Shown: positions 54,801-56,889 of the stretch, piece after piece | How the letters are laid out: the number at the start of each line of letters is the position of its first letter | Position numbering within the stretch: the first letter of the stretch is position 1 | Source: Pseudoips prasinana | Lineage: Eukaryota > Arthropoda > Insecta > Lepidoptera > Nolidae | Reading direction: 5' to 3' | Assembly: GCA_951640165.1 (NCBI GenBank) | Contig: OX621248.1 | Location: 124,001 to 188,000 of the forward strand | DNA length: 64,000 nucleotides | Position numbers and translations under genes: made by a program | The notes under the pieces: model-generated | Databases searched by the model: none | Seen by the model: only the letters and a program-made list of their open reading frames with translations | What the model was told of the DNA's origin: nothing

Positions 54801-56393
54801 GTGTGAGAGGCATCGCTCTAAAATTAATAAAATCGTACTTGAGCAACAGAACCCAGGCTATTGTTATGGAGTTTTACAATAAAAATACTAAAACTTTAGA
54901 TACAGTACAGTCAAACTTTGAAAACACTATCTTGGGTGTTCCTCAGGGTAGCATCCTGGGACCGTTGCTATTTTTAATTTATATTAACAACCTCCCAAAT
55001 ATAATTAACCATCTTTGCGTTATGTATGCTGATGATGCCACCATTTTTATACCCAAAGAAAAACTTACAGATACTGAATTTAAAGAAGAAATAAACGCTA
55101 CTCTGAAAACTGTTACGGACTGGCTGCAGTCTATAAATTTAAAAGTAAACCTCGCCAAAACAAAAATTATACAATTTAAAAATTATAAAAATAAACTTTT
55201 AGCTTTGAATGCATCAAATACTAACACGATAATTGAAGAAGTAGATCGTATTAACTTTCTTGGTGTTACAATAGATCAGCATCTCCACTGGAAATATCAT
55301 ATAGACAAAGTAAACAAAAAAATTGCCAGCTATTGCTATGTGCTATCGATCTTGGTAGAAACCACCTCTATATTTACTGCTAAATCAGCATATTTTGGCT
55401 ATATTTTCCCTCTATTAACCTACGGTGTAATATACTGGGGGAATTCCACAGACATAAAATCTACGTTTATACTACAAAAAAAATGTCTAAGAATTATTTA
55501 TAGTATGTATACAACTGACTCGCTCAGAACCATATTCAGTGATAAGGGTTTTCTGACACTTACTGGTATCTATATTCTGGAAATTTGTATTTTTGTAAAA
55601 CACAACATGGAATATTTTGTGCTCAAATCTGCCACCAGATCTAATTTACGGACTAGATATAAGTATAACTTACAGTTGCCACCATCCATTAATAATACAA
55701 TTTTTTACAAGAGTGCATTTGTTAGTGCAATACGCATATATAATCATCTACCTGTTAATGTCAAGGAATTGGAAGGCAAAAAATTCAAAAACGTTTTGAA
55801 AAAGTGGCTTATTTCCAATGTGTTCTACGATCTCAAAGAGTATTTTGCCAAAAAGTAGTCCTTCTTTCTATAAATTGATATAAATAATTCCACAAATATG
55901 TTTATATTATAATAATAAGAGTTATTATGTACTATTATGTTTAATTATAAACCTTATTGTTGCACGCCCGATACGGGTAGCTGTTGATACTATAAATTGT
56001 ATATCATCTACAACCATGTACACAGTTTTAGCAATAAAGAAATCTTTATCTTTAAAAAAAATCTTTATCTTTATAATATTATATTGTACTTATTAATGTT
56101 TTGGACGTTCATGTAGTTTTATTCATAGCTTGTAAGATATAATTATATATGAGTGAATGGTTTTTCTATCACCATGCATAATAAGACTTATCTTATTGTC
56201 ATAACAATTTGGATGTGGCGACAGTACAGCTGCACTGCACGCTAGGTAATCCCGCTCGTGTGCCGCAGACGGTGCGCTGTCGCCGGTGTCGGGGCGGCGC
56301 CTGCGCAGCGCGCGCGTGCGGCCCAACGCGGCGCTGCGCCTCCGCCTGCGCCACTTCCTGCGCCGCCACGCCGACCCCCCGACTGAGGCCTGA
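15278..56393 (+). CDS. WDSUB1: WDSUB1-like protein: two WD40 propellers, SAM, U-box (13 exons)
   Basis: Predicted E3 ubiquitin ligase: U-boxes recruit E2 enzymes, and the WD40 and SAM parts would bind substrate or scaffold partners; the substrate is unknown. Exons: 15278-15803, 15967-16338, 16748-16857, 18410-18576, 19034-19196, 19275-19456, 21373-21527, 21631-21752, 22742-23126, 47864-47983, 49683-49774, 50081-50204, 56269-56393. They total 2643 bases (880 residues plus stop), all junctions are GT-AG and all phases agree. Fourteen WD40-type blades are readable, seven before and seven after an acidic linker, then a SAM domain split by a 24.7-kb intron, then the U-box. Human WDSUB1 has about 476 residues and one propeller, so this form is about twice as long. 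Several exons are extremely GC-rich. Splice sites are inferred, not transcript-supported. Confidence 0.88.
15967..16338 (+). CDS. WDSUB1: WDSUB1-like exon 2: WD40 blades 5-7 (part)
   Basis: Codes WVDGAHDLGALCAD (the blade-5 HDL motif also found in human WDSUB1), GHDALVRLWRAG, SLDRTARLWLAA and AHPRYLTC. The acceptor GGGACAG|AA at 15966 is weak in pyrimidines but is the only one nearby that keeps phase with exon 1. The donor is ACTG|GTCAGT. Confidence 0.85.
16748..16857 (+). CDS. WDSUB1: WDSUB1-like exon 3: end of first propeller
   Basis: GSNDKSVKMWSLRDLTLD completes blade 7, then the linker starts. Acceptor CGCTCAG|GT, donor GAA|GTGAGT, phase 0. The preceding intron (16339-16747) shows no element. 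Confidence 0.85.
16858..17106. other. Start of intron 3, nothing recognised
   Basis: AT-rich intronic sequence up to the duplicated block. Confidence 0.4.
17107..17668. repeat. ~275-base tandem duplication (period 287)
   Basis: CCCACTCTTAGACCTAGTAA begins the first copy at ~17109 and the second at ~17396. Each runs to ACAAATATTCG (17381 and 17668) with essentially no difference, separated by ~12 bases. The unit includes the body of a minus-strand S2 SINE, so the duplication followed SINE insertion and is recent. Confidence 0.93.
17513..17763 (-). mobile_element. SINE S2, minus strand
   Basis: Reverse complement of 12663-12912, with the tRNA-like head at 17690-17763 (CGGGATTCGAACCCAGGACC is the B-box side). 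The first duplicated unit (17226-17381) has only the body. Confidence 0.85.
17881..17991 (-). ncRNA. tRNA-like sequence between inverted terminal repeats
   Basis: On the minus strand the core has TGGCGGAGCGGTTAACGC (A-box region), a perfect T-arm (GTGGG, TTCGATT, CCCAC) and matching acceptor strands (GTGCGG with CCGCAC). It is flanked by TGTATAAATTTAAGTG at 17881 and its near-exact reverse complement ending at 17991. It may be a tRNA pseudogene or SINE head picked up by a small foldback element. The anticodon stem pairs poorly, so a working tRNA is unlikely. Confidence 0.5.
18410..18576 (+). CDS. WDSUB1: WDSUB1-like exon 4: acidic linker and start of propeller 2
   Basis: An acid-rich linker (VEEDVLQEEAGMD, VGEEDEGGG) followed by IHAGAINCIAV and LVATAS, the start of blade 8. 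Acceptor TTTGACAG|GG, donor CCAG|GTACTC, phase 2. Confidence 0.83.
19034..19196 (+). CDS. WDSUB1: WDSUB1-like exon 5: blades 8-9
   Basis: DGNVRVFRWEED closes blade 8. ACDFGAGGALLLTAGLDGRA and CLWDVE form blade 9. Acceptor ATTGCAG|C, donor GAA|GTATGA. Confidence 0.87.
19275..19456 (+). CDS. WDSUB1: WDSUB1-like exon 6: blade 10 with glycine-rich loop
   Basis: SGVQLRSLWVPG, then a glycine-rich insert (AGETGGGGVRGA), then LLLLATDDGLAPLWSLAA. Acceptor TTTTCAG|TC, donor AACA|GTAAGC, phase 2. Confidence 0.85.
19457..19969. other. Intron 6, left part, with a Helitron-like end
   Basis: At 19504-19560 ACTAGCTGTGCCCCGCGGTT and TACCCGCGTTAAAA match the CTAGT-ended family (minus orientation). The rest of this stretch shows nothing. 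Confidence 0.45.
19970..20545 (-). pseudogene. Broken LINE reverse transcriptase, minus strand
   Basis: Minus-strand translation gives DLCKAFDTVS (RT block A), a GVPQSSVLGPTLFLIYINDL-like block B and VYADDTA (catalytic YADD). Further upstream is a degenerate linker, and a stop follows GTCTW. The N-terminal endonuclease and C-terminal parts are missing, and the blocks lie in shifted frames. Confidence 0.75.
20921..21335. repeat. Dispersed repeat R3, copy 1
   Basis: The two halves (20921-21120 and 21135-21330) are ~90% identical by eye to 59275-59460 and 59646-59860. Shared strings include AATCGATTTGGTGTACTG and AATCCATGAAGCGTAATGTC. The other copy has ~185 extra bases between the halves. No protein was recognised with confidence. 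Confidence 0.75.
21373..21527 (+). CDS. WDSUB1: WDSUB1-like exon 7: blade 11 and start of blade 12
   Basis: IYSGHSEAATCCAWSGDGRV and AASGELRVLAPPPAP give blade 11. HDSHAHDL is the second occurrence of the blade-5-type HDL motif. Acceptor GTCTCAG|T, donor CTAA|GTAATC, phase 1. Confidence 0.85.
21631..21752 (+). CDS. WDSUB1: WDSUB1-like exon 8: blade 12
   Basis: SVQSCDFASS and YMLATAGCDSLVKLWIVEYK, closely parallel to the matching blade of human WDSUB1. Acceptor TTTGTAG|GT, donor GAG|GTAGGA. Confidence 0.88.
21905..22503 (+). pseudogene. CR1-like LINE 3' fragment
   Basis: Frame-shifted remnants correspond to the C-terminus of the 28372-31264 ORF (the PPLRRTVFGANS-like stretch matches PPLRRTVLGANS there). 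A 3' UTR and AATAAATAAATAAATT-type tail ending ~22503 follow. It contains the foldback at 22004-22087. Confidence 0.78.
22004..22087. repeat. Tight inverted repeat, 40-base arms, 4-base loop
   Basis: Arms 22004-22043 and 22048-22087 have one mismatch; the loop is CTGC. Comparison with the related copy at ~31130-31200 shows only one arm belongs to the LINE, so ~40 bases were copied back in inverted orientation. Confidence 0.93.
22742..23126 (+). CDS. WDSUB1: WDSUB1-like exon 9: blades 13-14 and first half of SAM
   Basis: ALEAHGGGAAAVRWGAGGAL and GADRWVRVWRV give blade 13; GTMAGELAVWRLPLED gives blade 14. Then LWTEAQVVHWLREYV matches the start of SAM domains. Acceptor GGAGTAG|GC, donor GCCG|GTGAGT, phase 1. 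Very GC-rich. Confidence 0.88.
23264..24572 (+). pseudogene. LINE #1, 5' part (RT), rearranged and split by the BEL element
   Basis: RT blocks are readable: NNFLRQKQFGFTKGRSTT, FSDLSKAFDCVHHGTLL, a VTLGVPQ block, then after 24091 the thumb and C-terminal region (DLGITLDSKLSF, FLKSLDYRTG). The block with YADD is present only in inverted orientation (see 23816-24091). The frame at 24572 resumes at 44312. Jockey/CR1-type; dead. Confidence 0.8.
23816..24091. repeat. Inversion with flanking duplications inside LINE #1
   Basis: A 33-base segment occurs at 23846-23878 (+), 23894-23926 (-) and 24059-24091 (+). A ~29-base segment occurs at ~23817-23845 (+) and ~24026-24055 (-). The ~100 bases between (coding HHLLYADDTKVF on the minus strand) exist only inverted. 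Confidence 0.9.
24573..24907 (+). repeat. BEL-1 5' LTR (335 bp)
   Basis: Begins TGTTCGGACATTGACCGAAT and ends CTAAACTTTTA. It matches 43977-44311 over its full length with about six substitutions by eye (~1.8%). A likely primer-binding site, TGGTCCTTCGAG, starts at 24910, two bases after the LTR. No matching target-site duplication is visible at the two outer edges. Confidence 0.93.
25211..26606 (+). pseudogene. BEL-1 gag (one in-frame stop)
   Basis: The ATG at 25211 starts a helical N-terminal region (MESIVVSQTEIYDALVQLL). The same frame is broken by a single TAA at 25886-25888 and continues to 26606. The second part (IPEFHGNYHQWTSFKDLF, LLVHLLSQKLDSES) is the DUF1759-type gag domain of BEL/Pao elements, which builds the particle and binds RNA. 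A stop at 26604 precedes the zinc-finger part. Confidence 0.88.
26607..26850 (+). pseudogene. BEL-1 gag zinc-knuckle region, cut by LINE #2
   Basis: FTCPFCNVDHG, then after a stop and frame change CRKCDAHHNTLLHEA, the cysteine/histidine pattern that precedes the protease in BEL polyproteins. The sequence stops matching at ~26851, where LINE #2 begins; BEL coding resumes at ~31473. Confidence 0.8.
27278..28342 (+). CDS. LINE #2 ORF1: PHD finger, coiled coil, FP-like C-terminus
   Basis: 354 residues, intact. Residues ~10-60 hold a C4HC3-type PHD finger (CC, CIRCNKTYHFLC, WKCPGC). Residues ~95-205 form a long coiled coil (KTDVEELKTSF, ENNQLKHTISELNSRMNYL). The C-terminal part (VVQLASPRIRDQLLASV, GYRYVWVRSGRIFVKKND) resembles the FP/RRM-like domain of CR1 ORF1 proteins. 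The role is RNA binding and particle formation in LINE retrotransposition. PHD-bearing ORF1 is known in CR1-like elements. The start is an ATG after a stop-rich leader. Confidence 0.88.
   Translation: MTSTTLSWGCCDNKELEESTFISCIRCNKTYHFLCLSIPEIPNDSDVFCQWKCPGCMVLASKTAMKDCTPTRNISTTRGNKNKRLALNSPPESIPVTAEDVRSIVQDVIKAEFTTLLQQLNNMIVSTINKELEPIKTDVEELKTSFTFHTKEFEELQSEHVKARTCIKNLTDENNQLKHTISELNSRMNYLEQHARSNNLEIQCLPENSTENLYTIVKQLGTVVGSKLTDSDILHSTRIAKLYASNARPRSVVVQLASPRIRDQLLASVIDYNKKHADNKLNSADFGLAGNKTPVYVVEHLSPSNKALHAAARLRAKEKGYRYVWVRSGRIFVKKNDDSNQILIKNQNSLNNII
28372..31264 (+). pseudogene. LINE #2 ORF2: endonuclease and reverse transcriptase, disrupted
   Basis: AP-type endonuclease motifs: YYQNIRGLRTK, LTETWL, GDLNINNIDW and a diverged terminal motif (IDKHHPALDI instead of the usual SDH). 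RT blocks: GRKGAGPDGIPP, NYRPISILSS, TDFSKAFDKVPH, GTPQGSHL, MYADDLKF. Four residues normally following GTPQGSHL are missing. A stop at 30550 and a frameshift separate the C-terminal 200 residues (30580-31264). No ATG opens the frame near 28372, so translation start is unclear. Confidence 0.85.
31473..31960 (+). pseudogene. BEL-1 aspartic protease region
   Basis: ETLLATAIVKV, then TLIDQGSQISIISENAA, the D-x-G catalytic loop of BEL proteases with Q in place of the usual S/T. The ~10 residues normally between these blocks are missing. Frame changes and a stop follow, then RPVDLLLGADVYGMIVLNG. Inactive. Confidence 0.78.
31960..33930 (+). pseudogene. BEL-1 reverse transcriptase and RNase H, catalytic box lost
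   Basis: RT is recognisable from KLRVVFNASARS, YAFTADIEKMYRQILVHPDD (block A aspartate) and TVTYGTKPAPFLAM. At ~32815 the sequence jumps from KALEE into the region after the YVDD motif, so most of the catalytic box is deleted and the frame shifts. The rest follows at 32940-33614 (LFDPLGRLTPL, HGFSDASNKAYSAVIY for RNase H, STPRLELMGAHLL, YCWTDSTAVLGWI), with a TGA at 33612 and further frame to 33930. Confidence 0.87.
33960..35010 (+). pseudogene. BEL-1 integrase, deleted core
   Basis: N-terminal zinc-binding part (CITCRKQEP), then core aspartates in HCGVDYTGF and TYSDNGTNFVGANRM. After IFSEH at ~34737 the sequence jumps to EEYTTLLSRIEACMNTRPL, so the segment with the catalytic glutamate (GLWEA in the copy at 63400-63560) is missing. 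The remaining part carries a stop at ~35000. Inactive. Confidence 0.85.
35025..36216 (+). pseudogene. BEL-1 integrase tail fused to envelope (F-like), N-terminal part
   Basis: An endogenous retrovirus-like envelope. The frame opens with the DUF5641-type integrase tail (GKWPVGRVTEVHPGKD) and runs without a stop into a hydrophobic segment (LLNIALALLFFISII), which would act as an internal signal peptide. The ectodomain follows, then a basic furin-type site with a following fusion-peptide-like segment (SRRGLINAVGSVANTLFGV), the pattern of baculovirus F-type proteins. A stop interrupts the frame at 35853-35855 and a second frame runs 35868-36215. LINE #3 then splits it. Confidence 0.85.
36217..37682 (+). 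pseudogene. LINE #3, RT part, 5'-truncated
   Basis: Starts inside RT (NATDIATAFNNHFID). Blocks: NSEGYDGISTKII, NYRPITLIPILSKIFEKC, a DFVEHDILLQKLEIIG block A, NKRGVPQGSVLGPILFILYI and ILFADDIS. Frames are shifted at ~36690, ~37160 and ~37590. Closest in the window to LINE #4 (52985-55858). It is cut at ~37682 by the DNA transposon; its C-terminus is at 42057-42322. Confidence 0.84.
38357..41649 (+). CDS. Transposase, three exons (two CxxC modules, DDE core, SWIM-like end)
   Basis: Exons 38357-38482, 38987-39205 and 39577-41649 join in phase 0 (126, 219 and 2073 bases; 805 residues). All junctions are GT-AG (GTG|GTAAGT, TTGTAG|GTC, ACT|GTAAGT, TTCCAG|ATT). Two N-terminal zinc-binding modules: C8/C11 with C50/C53, and C78/C81 with C124/C127. 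A Ser/Thr/Gln-rich spacer follows. The DDE core is D435 (IIIDGTYCYI), D516 (FILDRGFRDALP) and E565 (WVVEVVNGRFKRDF). A SWIM-like CxC...CxH (C756, C758, C768, H770) lies near the C-terminus. The frame is intact, so the protein may be functional. Confidence 0.82.
38559..38620. repeat. Tight inverted repeat in transposase intron 1
   Basis: 28-base arms 38559-38586 and 38593-38620 (TCTAATTGGCATATTATTGA core), loop GTAAGG, one mismatch. Confidence 0.92.
41650..42056. other. 3' flank of the transposase gene
   Basis: AT-rich non-coding sequence between the stop codon and the right inverted end; AATAAA strings right after the stop may serve as a polyadenylation signal. Confidence 0.5.
42057..42655 (+). 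pseudogene. LINE #3, C-terminus and 3' end
   Basis: NNKTLFQKAYEVNSRLKRDA and AMCVRIYNKIPKELK are homologous to the last ~80 residues of LINE #4 ORF2. The stop is at 42320. The 3' UTR ends GACTTATCTTATCTTATCTT at ~42655, where BEL-1 env resumes. Confidence 0.85.
42656..43711 (+). pseudogene. BEL-1 envelope, C-terminal part
   Basis: Continues the ectodomain interrupted at 36216; the alignable partner is the middle of the env frame at 63135-61489. Cysteine-rich segments (CKTQRSMCINKW, FCCDAYTIKVIC) are shared with that copy. A transmembrane helix lies at ~43384-43440 (ISYILLAVVVCAAIMWI), followed by a ~85-residue basic cytoplasmic tail and a stop at 43709. Membrane-anchored fusion-protein remnant; no single intact frame exists. 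Confidence 0.85.
43712..43976 (+). other. BEL-1 3' untranslated region
   Basis: AT-rich stretch between the env stop and the 3' LTR. No clear polypurine tract, although purine-rich strings occur just before 43977. Confidence 0.5.
43977..44311 (+). repeat. BEL-1 3' LTR (335 bp)
   Basis: Matches the 5' LTR. The first base is G instead of T (GGTTCGGACATTG), and about five other substitutions are visible. Confidence 0.93.
44312..44859 (+). pseudogene. LINE #1, C-terminus and 3' end
   Basis: LLENIQFKVPRYSSSRQSRS and FFDKLPKFREKV continue the frame that stops at 24572. The AT-rich 3' UTR ends in (TAAA)n at ~44812-44838. Both flanks of BEL-1 therefore belong to one LINE. Confidence 0.8.
44860..45920 (+). 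pseudogene. LINE RT C-terminal fragment (family of 9975-10837)
   Basis: Frame-shifted pieces: IIESFTVNNLVLNAKKIKCV, TTFLGITLDRKLEWGPHIS, SYGILLWGKAADIQSIFILQ, and a frame ending CTLLAGDLVAI with a stop at 45606. The 3' UTR is cut off abruptly at ~45920, where an unrelated minus-strand LINE begins; the family's UTR continues for several hundred more bases at 10380-9975. Confidence 0.82.
45921..47400 (-). pseudogene. RTE-like LINE reverse transcriptase, truncated at both ends
   Basis: A long open minus-strand frame (47385 to ~45921, ~490 residues) holds RT blocks SGKSPGYDRITSEML, LLYKGKGSRQDCKNYRRISL, AFVDLEKAYDRV, KGVRQGCVASPWLFNLFMD and LLYADDQVLLAS. No endonuclease domain is present. The frame is intact but the last ~20 codons of the open frame belong to the neighbouring LINE. 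RTE/Proto2-type by motif style. Confidence 0.82.
47401..47863. other. Right end of intron 9
   Basis: AT-rich intronic sequence; nothing recognised before the acceptor at 47863. Confidence 0.5.
47864..47983 (+). CDS. WDSUB1: WDSUB1-like exon 10: second half of SAM
   Basis: Codes ECELIRRVEVERITGGRLL and ESIEALMDQFGFG, the helices that complete the SAM fold begun in exon 9. Acceptor CTATACAG|GT, donor TTTG|GTAATA, phase 1 at both ends, matching exons 9 and 11. It lies 24.7 kb after exon 9. Confidence 0.85.
48095..48260 (+). mobile_element. Diverged SINE S1 copy
   Basis: Degenerate B box (GGGGTTGATCCCC) followed by GTGTGACCTATAAATTATTG, parallel to 12495-12530, and AAGGGATTAAAATCCCC. Confidence 0.65.
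48385..48420. repeat. Short tight inverted repeat
   Basis: ACGCGTACTACATG at 48385 and its exact reverse complement ending at 48420, 8-base loop; pairing continues weakly outward. Confidence 0.85.
48960..49130 (+). repeat. Possible diverged solo LTR related to BEL-1
   Basis: CAGTCAGTTTACTTACTCGC, a GATCGATTTGATGTTTGCAA stretch and CCGATCCGCTTACTGCGTAA parallel the order of CAGTTCGTAAGTAACTCGCG, GATCGACACACTATCAAAGC and CCGCTCCGATTGCCGCGTAA in the BEL-1 LTRs, followed by AATCAATTCAATTC. Judged by eye. Confidence 0.45.
49165..49320 (+). mobile_element. Diverged tRNA-headed SINE
   Basis: CGCGGCGTAGTGGTTATGG (A-box side) and GCTTCGGGTTCCCCCACCC (degenerate B box), then CTGTGTGATCCACAGTTGAC, resembling the S1 body. 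Confidence 0.6.
49330..49498. mobile_element. Foldback element with ~60-base inverted ends
   Basis: AGTTACACATAATGTATTCG at 49330 is mirrored by the end at 49498, and pairing continues through the TAGGATATC/GATATCCTA segment. The centre repeats ATGTCGATATCCTACCGGCG twice. Non-coding, MITE-like. Confidence 0.8.
49683..49774 (+). CDS. WDSUB1: WDSUB1-like exon 11: SAM to U-box linker
   Basis: AEGHTRERLAEELEWLRRAA forms a charged helix between SAM and U-box. Acceptor GGTTGCAG|GT, donor CTG|GTAATG, phases 1 to 0. Confidence 0.78.
49835..50040. repeat. Dispersed repeat family R2, copy 2
   Basis: Parallel to 13430-13625 (GGTATGTCATAATCGCCAC, GACGGGTTGGCGATCGCAGT, GCCGTCACCAC). It lies wholly in the 306-base intron between exons 11 and 12. 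Confidence 0.6.
50081..50204 (+). CDS. WDSUB1: WDSUB1-like exon 12: first part of U-box
   Basis: HGYLCPLSHRLMREPAHAAD and GYTYERANILDWF match the U-box core (CPL/CPI, M.DPV, DG.TYER..I..W). Acceptor TGCGCAG|GA, donor GCAG|GTCAGT, phase 1. Confidence 0.92.
50205..51200. other. Intron 12, left part, with a small LINE-like fragment
   Basis: No host exon was seen. The frame at 50845-51090 (VPPAQGALRTADITKFNIVD and NKSFARRAILEIYLF) may be a broken LINE or retrovirus-like remnant but is not assigned. Confidence 0.35.
51573..51629. repeat. Tight inverted repeat, 26-base perfect arms, 5-base loop
   Basis: ACCACCACGGGTTTCAACCT through CATACC at 51573-51598 and the exact reverse complement at 51604-51629, loop ATTAC. 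It lies in the presumed 5' region of LINE #4. Confidence 0.93.
51807..52784 (+). CDS. LINE #4 ORF1: coiled coil plus SGNH/esterase-like domain
   Basis: 325 residues from the ATG at 51807. Residues ~45-105 are a coiled coil (VDELRSELIKIRLELERTQT). Residues ~190-290 resemble an SGNH hydrolase: ILIFSDTHSPHSS in the GDS-block position, a KSGATTDKLLD block and IIMCGHNDTNP as the GxND block. Esterase-type ORF1 proteins are known from CR1-like LINEs. The first block has SDTHS rather than GDS, so activity is uncertain. The frame overlaps the small frame starting at 52765. Confidence 0.8.
   Translation: MDSCERNITQRSKQRNFDTSSSNYEETLSTSDFGHSLPDLSRALLNNEVDELRSELIKIRLELERTQTEVDYLNTENYSLQKVIKDQEAKINKLKLLCMDSPQIKKSTRRHRISQISVESYPNVIPANMCHDDSFHNLNVTSKSVIESENQNNSTGELNYNISIASLNMDVNTIEPLPQKHVDITAIKKKTNNILIFSDTHSPHSSHLRSLIQKHAGSSYFVSSLCKSGATTDKLLDSCVAICRDFNKHDYVIIMCGHNDTNPLKMQSVLYHCIDNLQHTNVLLCNPKYNRFLSEEKLCNLYYHICSLNWPIKSQHSYKHGYLNT
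52765..53013 (+). CDS. Small overlapping frame between ORF1 and ORF2
   Basis: The ATG at 52765 opens MDTSIPNYNFIRILSGYLLR, 82 residues, overlapping the end of ORF1 by 20 bases and the start of ORF2 by 29 bases. It may be the ORF1 C-terminus after a frameshift (natural or mutational) or a separate small protein. No domain was recognised. Confidence 0.5.
   Translation: MDTSIPNYNFIRILSGYLLRHVLHLKYKCEHQQYIKAQIISSKINSRNLVTNSTQTSPNINYVSRSTQTIPEDDEQFFRVNQ
52985..55858 (+). CDS. LINE #4 ORF2: endonuclease and reverse transcriptase, intact
   Basis: 957 residues from the ATG at 52985. Endonuclease: FHQNVQGMRSKL, ATETFF, GDFNVNT, DLGISDHTGQ. RT: CGYDGIPTSLVKSS, NYYRPIALLPSFSKIFEKV, LFLDMSKAFDCVKYDILF, ILGVPQGSILGPLLFLIYIN and VMYADDATIF (catalytic YADD), then a ~250-residue C-terminal region ending VFYDLKEYFAKK. 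It nicks target DNA and copies its RNA there. No stop or frameshift is seen, so the copy may be recent and perhaps competent. Jockey/CR1-like. Confidence 0.92.
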   Translation: MNSFFESTSKFTIFHQNVQGMRSKLSEIEVVLQSKNIDVFCATETFFQGNNADILQLAGYKTANYYSRKNKHRGGVCIYVKSSMNYKKIDWIFDICVELHFECCGILIPETNWIIICVYRTPNSNFNIFIEKLEFLLYKVTVNRRTVRKKVFILGDFNVNTPIDDSKSKQFKNTLKMFNLTITLRDPTRITPHSATCIDNILTNSKNHKVEIWDLGISDHTGQAIIIPCSLSFREKFWYVYKRVVTNNIEIFLKYISQVSFQEVYDSNDPNTAYQIFLNLLSLIFNLCIPFKRVKIHYKRINTWRTKGINKSCENKRRMFLLHKDRHNSHHKVYTKYCKILKRVIRQSKRNTNISYLRQSKNLTKATWNLIKKETQPKNDLKPQIDRIVLNNNVITLPHDIVNSFNNFYINQYNSPLIINNCKKRSEKQLKSMFLFPADRNEIVNVINYLKNKSSCGYDGIPTSLVKSSNRYIADPLVHIVNLMFETGNFPDDLKKALIKPLYKKGSKHDINYYRPIALLPSFSKIFEKVILNRLIHFLDANNILNNNQFGFRKNKTTSLAIFKLFKNIWEYMNNKDQCVGLFLDMSKAFDCVKYDILFNLLDDIGVRGIALKLIKSYLSNRTQAIVMEFYNKNTKTLDTVQSNFENTILGVPQGSILGPLLFLIYINNLPNIINHLCVMYADDATIFIPKEKLTDTEFKEEINATLKTVTDWLQSINLKVNLAKTKIIQFKNYKNKLLALNASNTNTIIEEVDRINFLGVTIDQHLHWKYHIDKVNKKIASYCYVLSILVETTSIFTAKSAYFGYIFPLLTYGVIYWGNSTDIKSTFILQKKCLRIIYSMYTTDSLRTIFSDKGFLTLTGIYILEICIFVKHNMEYFVLKSATRSNLRTRYKYNLQLPPSINNTIFYKSAFVSAIRIYNHLPVNVKELEGKKFKNVLKKWLISNVFYDLKEYFAKK
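56269..56393 (+). CDS. WDSUB1: WDSUB1-like exon 13: end of U-box and stop
   Basis: DGALSPVSGRRLRSARVRPN and ALRLRLRHFLRRH complete the U-box (SP.(T/S).., LRPN..L). The stop TGA is at 56391. Acceptor TGCCGCAG|AC in phase with exon 12. Confidence 0.92.
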
Positions 56394-56450
56394 GCCACTT
56401 GTGACACACACCATTACAATTATTGTTATCTATGTTAAAATAAATGGTAC
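56394..56450 (+). terminator. WDSUB1: Polyadenylation signal of the WDSUB1-like gene
   Basis: AATAAA at 56439-56444, ~46 bases after the stop codon. Such a short 3' UTR is plausible for insects. Confidence 0.55.
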
Positions 56451-56889
56451 TTTTATGACATTTAACAATTGGTATTTCGTTATTGTCTCAAAGACGACCA
56501 CGTGTATAGTGGCCGTGGTCATAAAATCGATTAAAAATAAAACCATCGTAGACATAATATTCTAAATCATGATATTGTATCTATAACTTCATGATTGTAC
56601 ATTCTCCAAACGACACGATATTTCGTGAGATAAAGAAACAGTGTTGTACACCTACTCGTACATATATAGGAATGAAACATAGCTTATTGCAATAAGTCAA
56701 CACCTACGCTTACAAACTACTTGCTTCTATACCTAGCAGAACCAACGCTGGCGAACGAGCGCCTTTAAGGCGGATAATGAAAGGTTATAACGATAATTTC
56801 ACTGATATTGATATATTTGCTTTGTCCATATTTCAGTTTAAAAACAATTAAAGAATAAGTTGGTCTAATTTAAACATTATTGCCGTATA

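Larger units (their letters stand above)
51201..56080 (+). mobile_element. LINE #4, possibly full length with two intact ORFs
   Basis: ORF1 51807-52784, a small overlapping frame to 53013, ORF2 52985-55858, and a 3' end with repeated AATCTTTATCTTTA at ~56034-56080. The exact 5' end is not visible and is set only approximately. All inside intron 12, same strand as the host gene. Related to LINE #3. Confidence 0.8.

Noticed and set aside
53239..54846. Minus-strand frames within LINE #4 ORF2.
   Set aside because: Shadows of the intact EN-RT frame.
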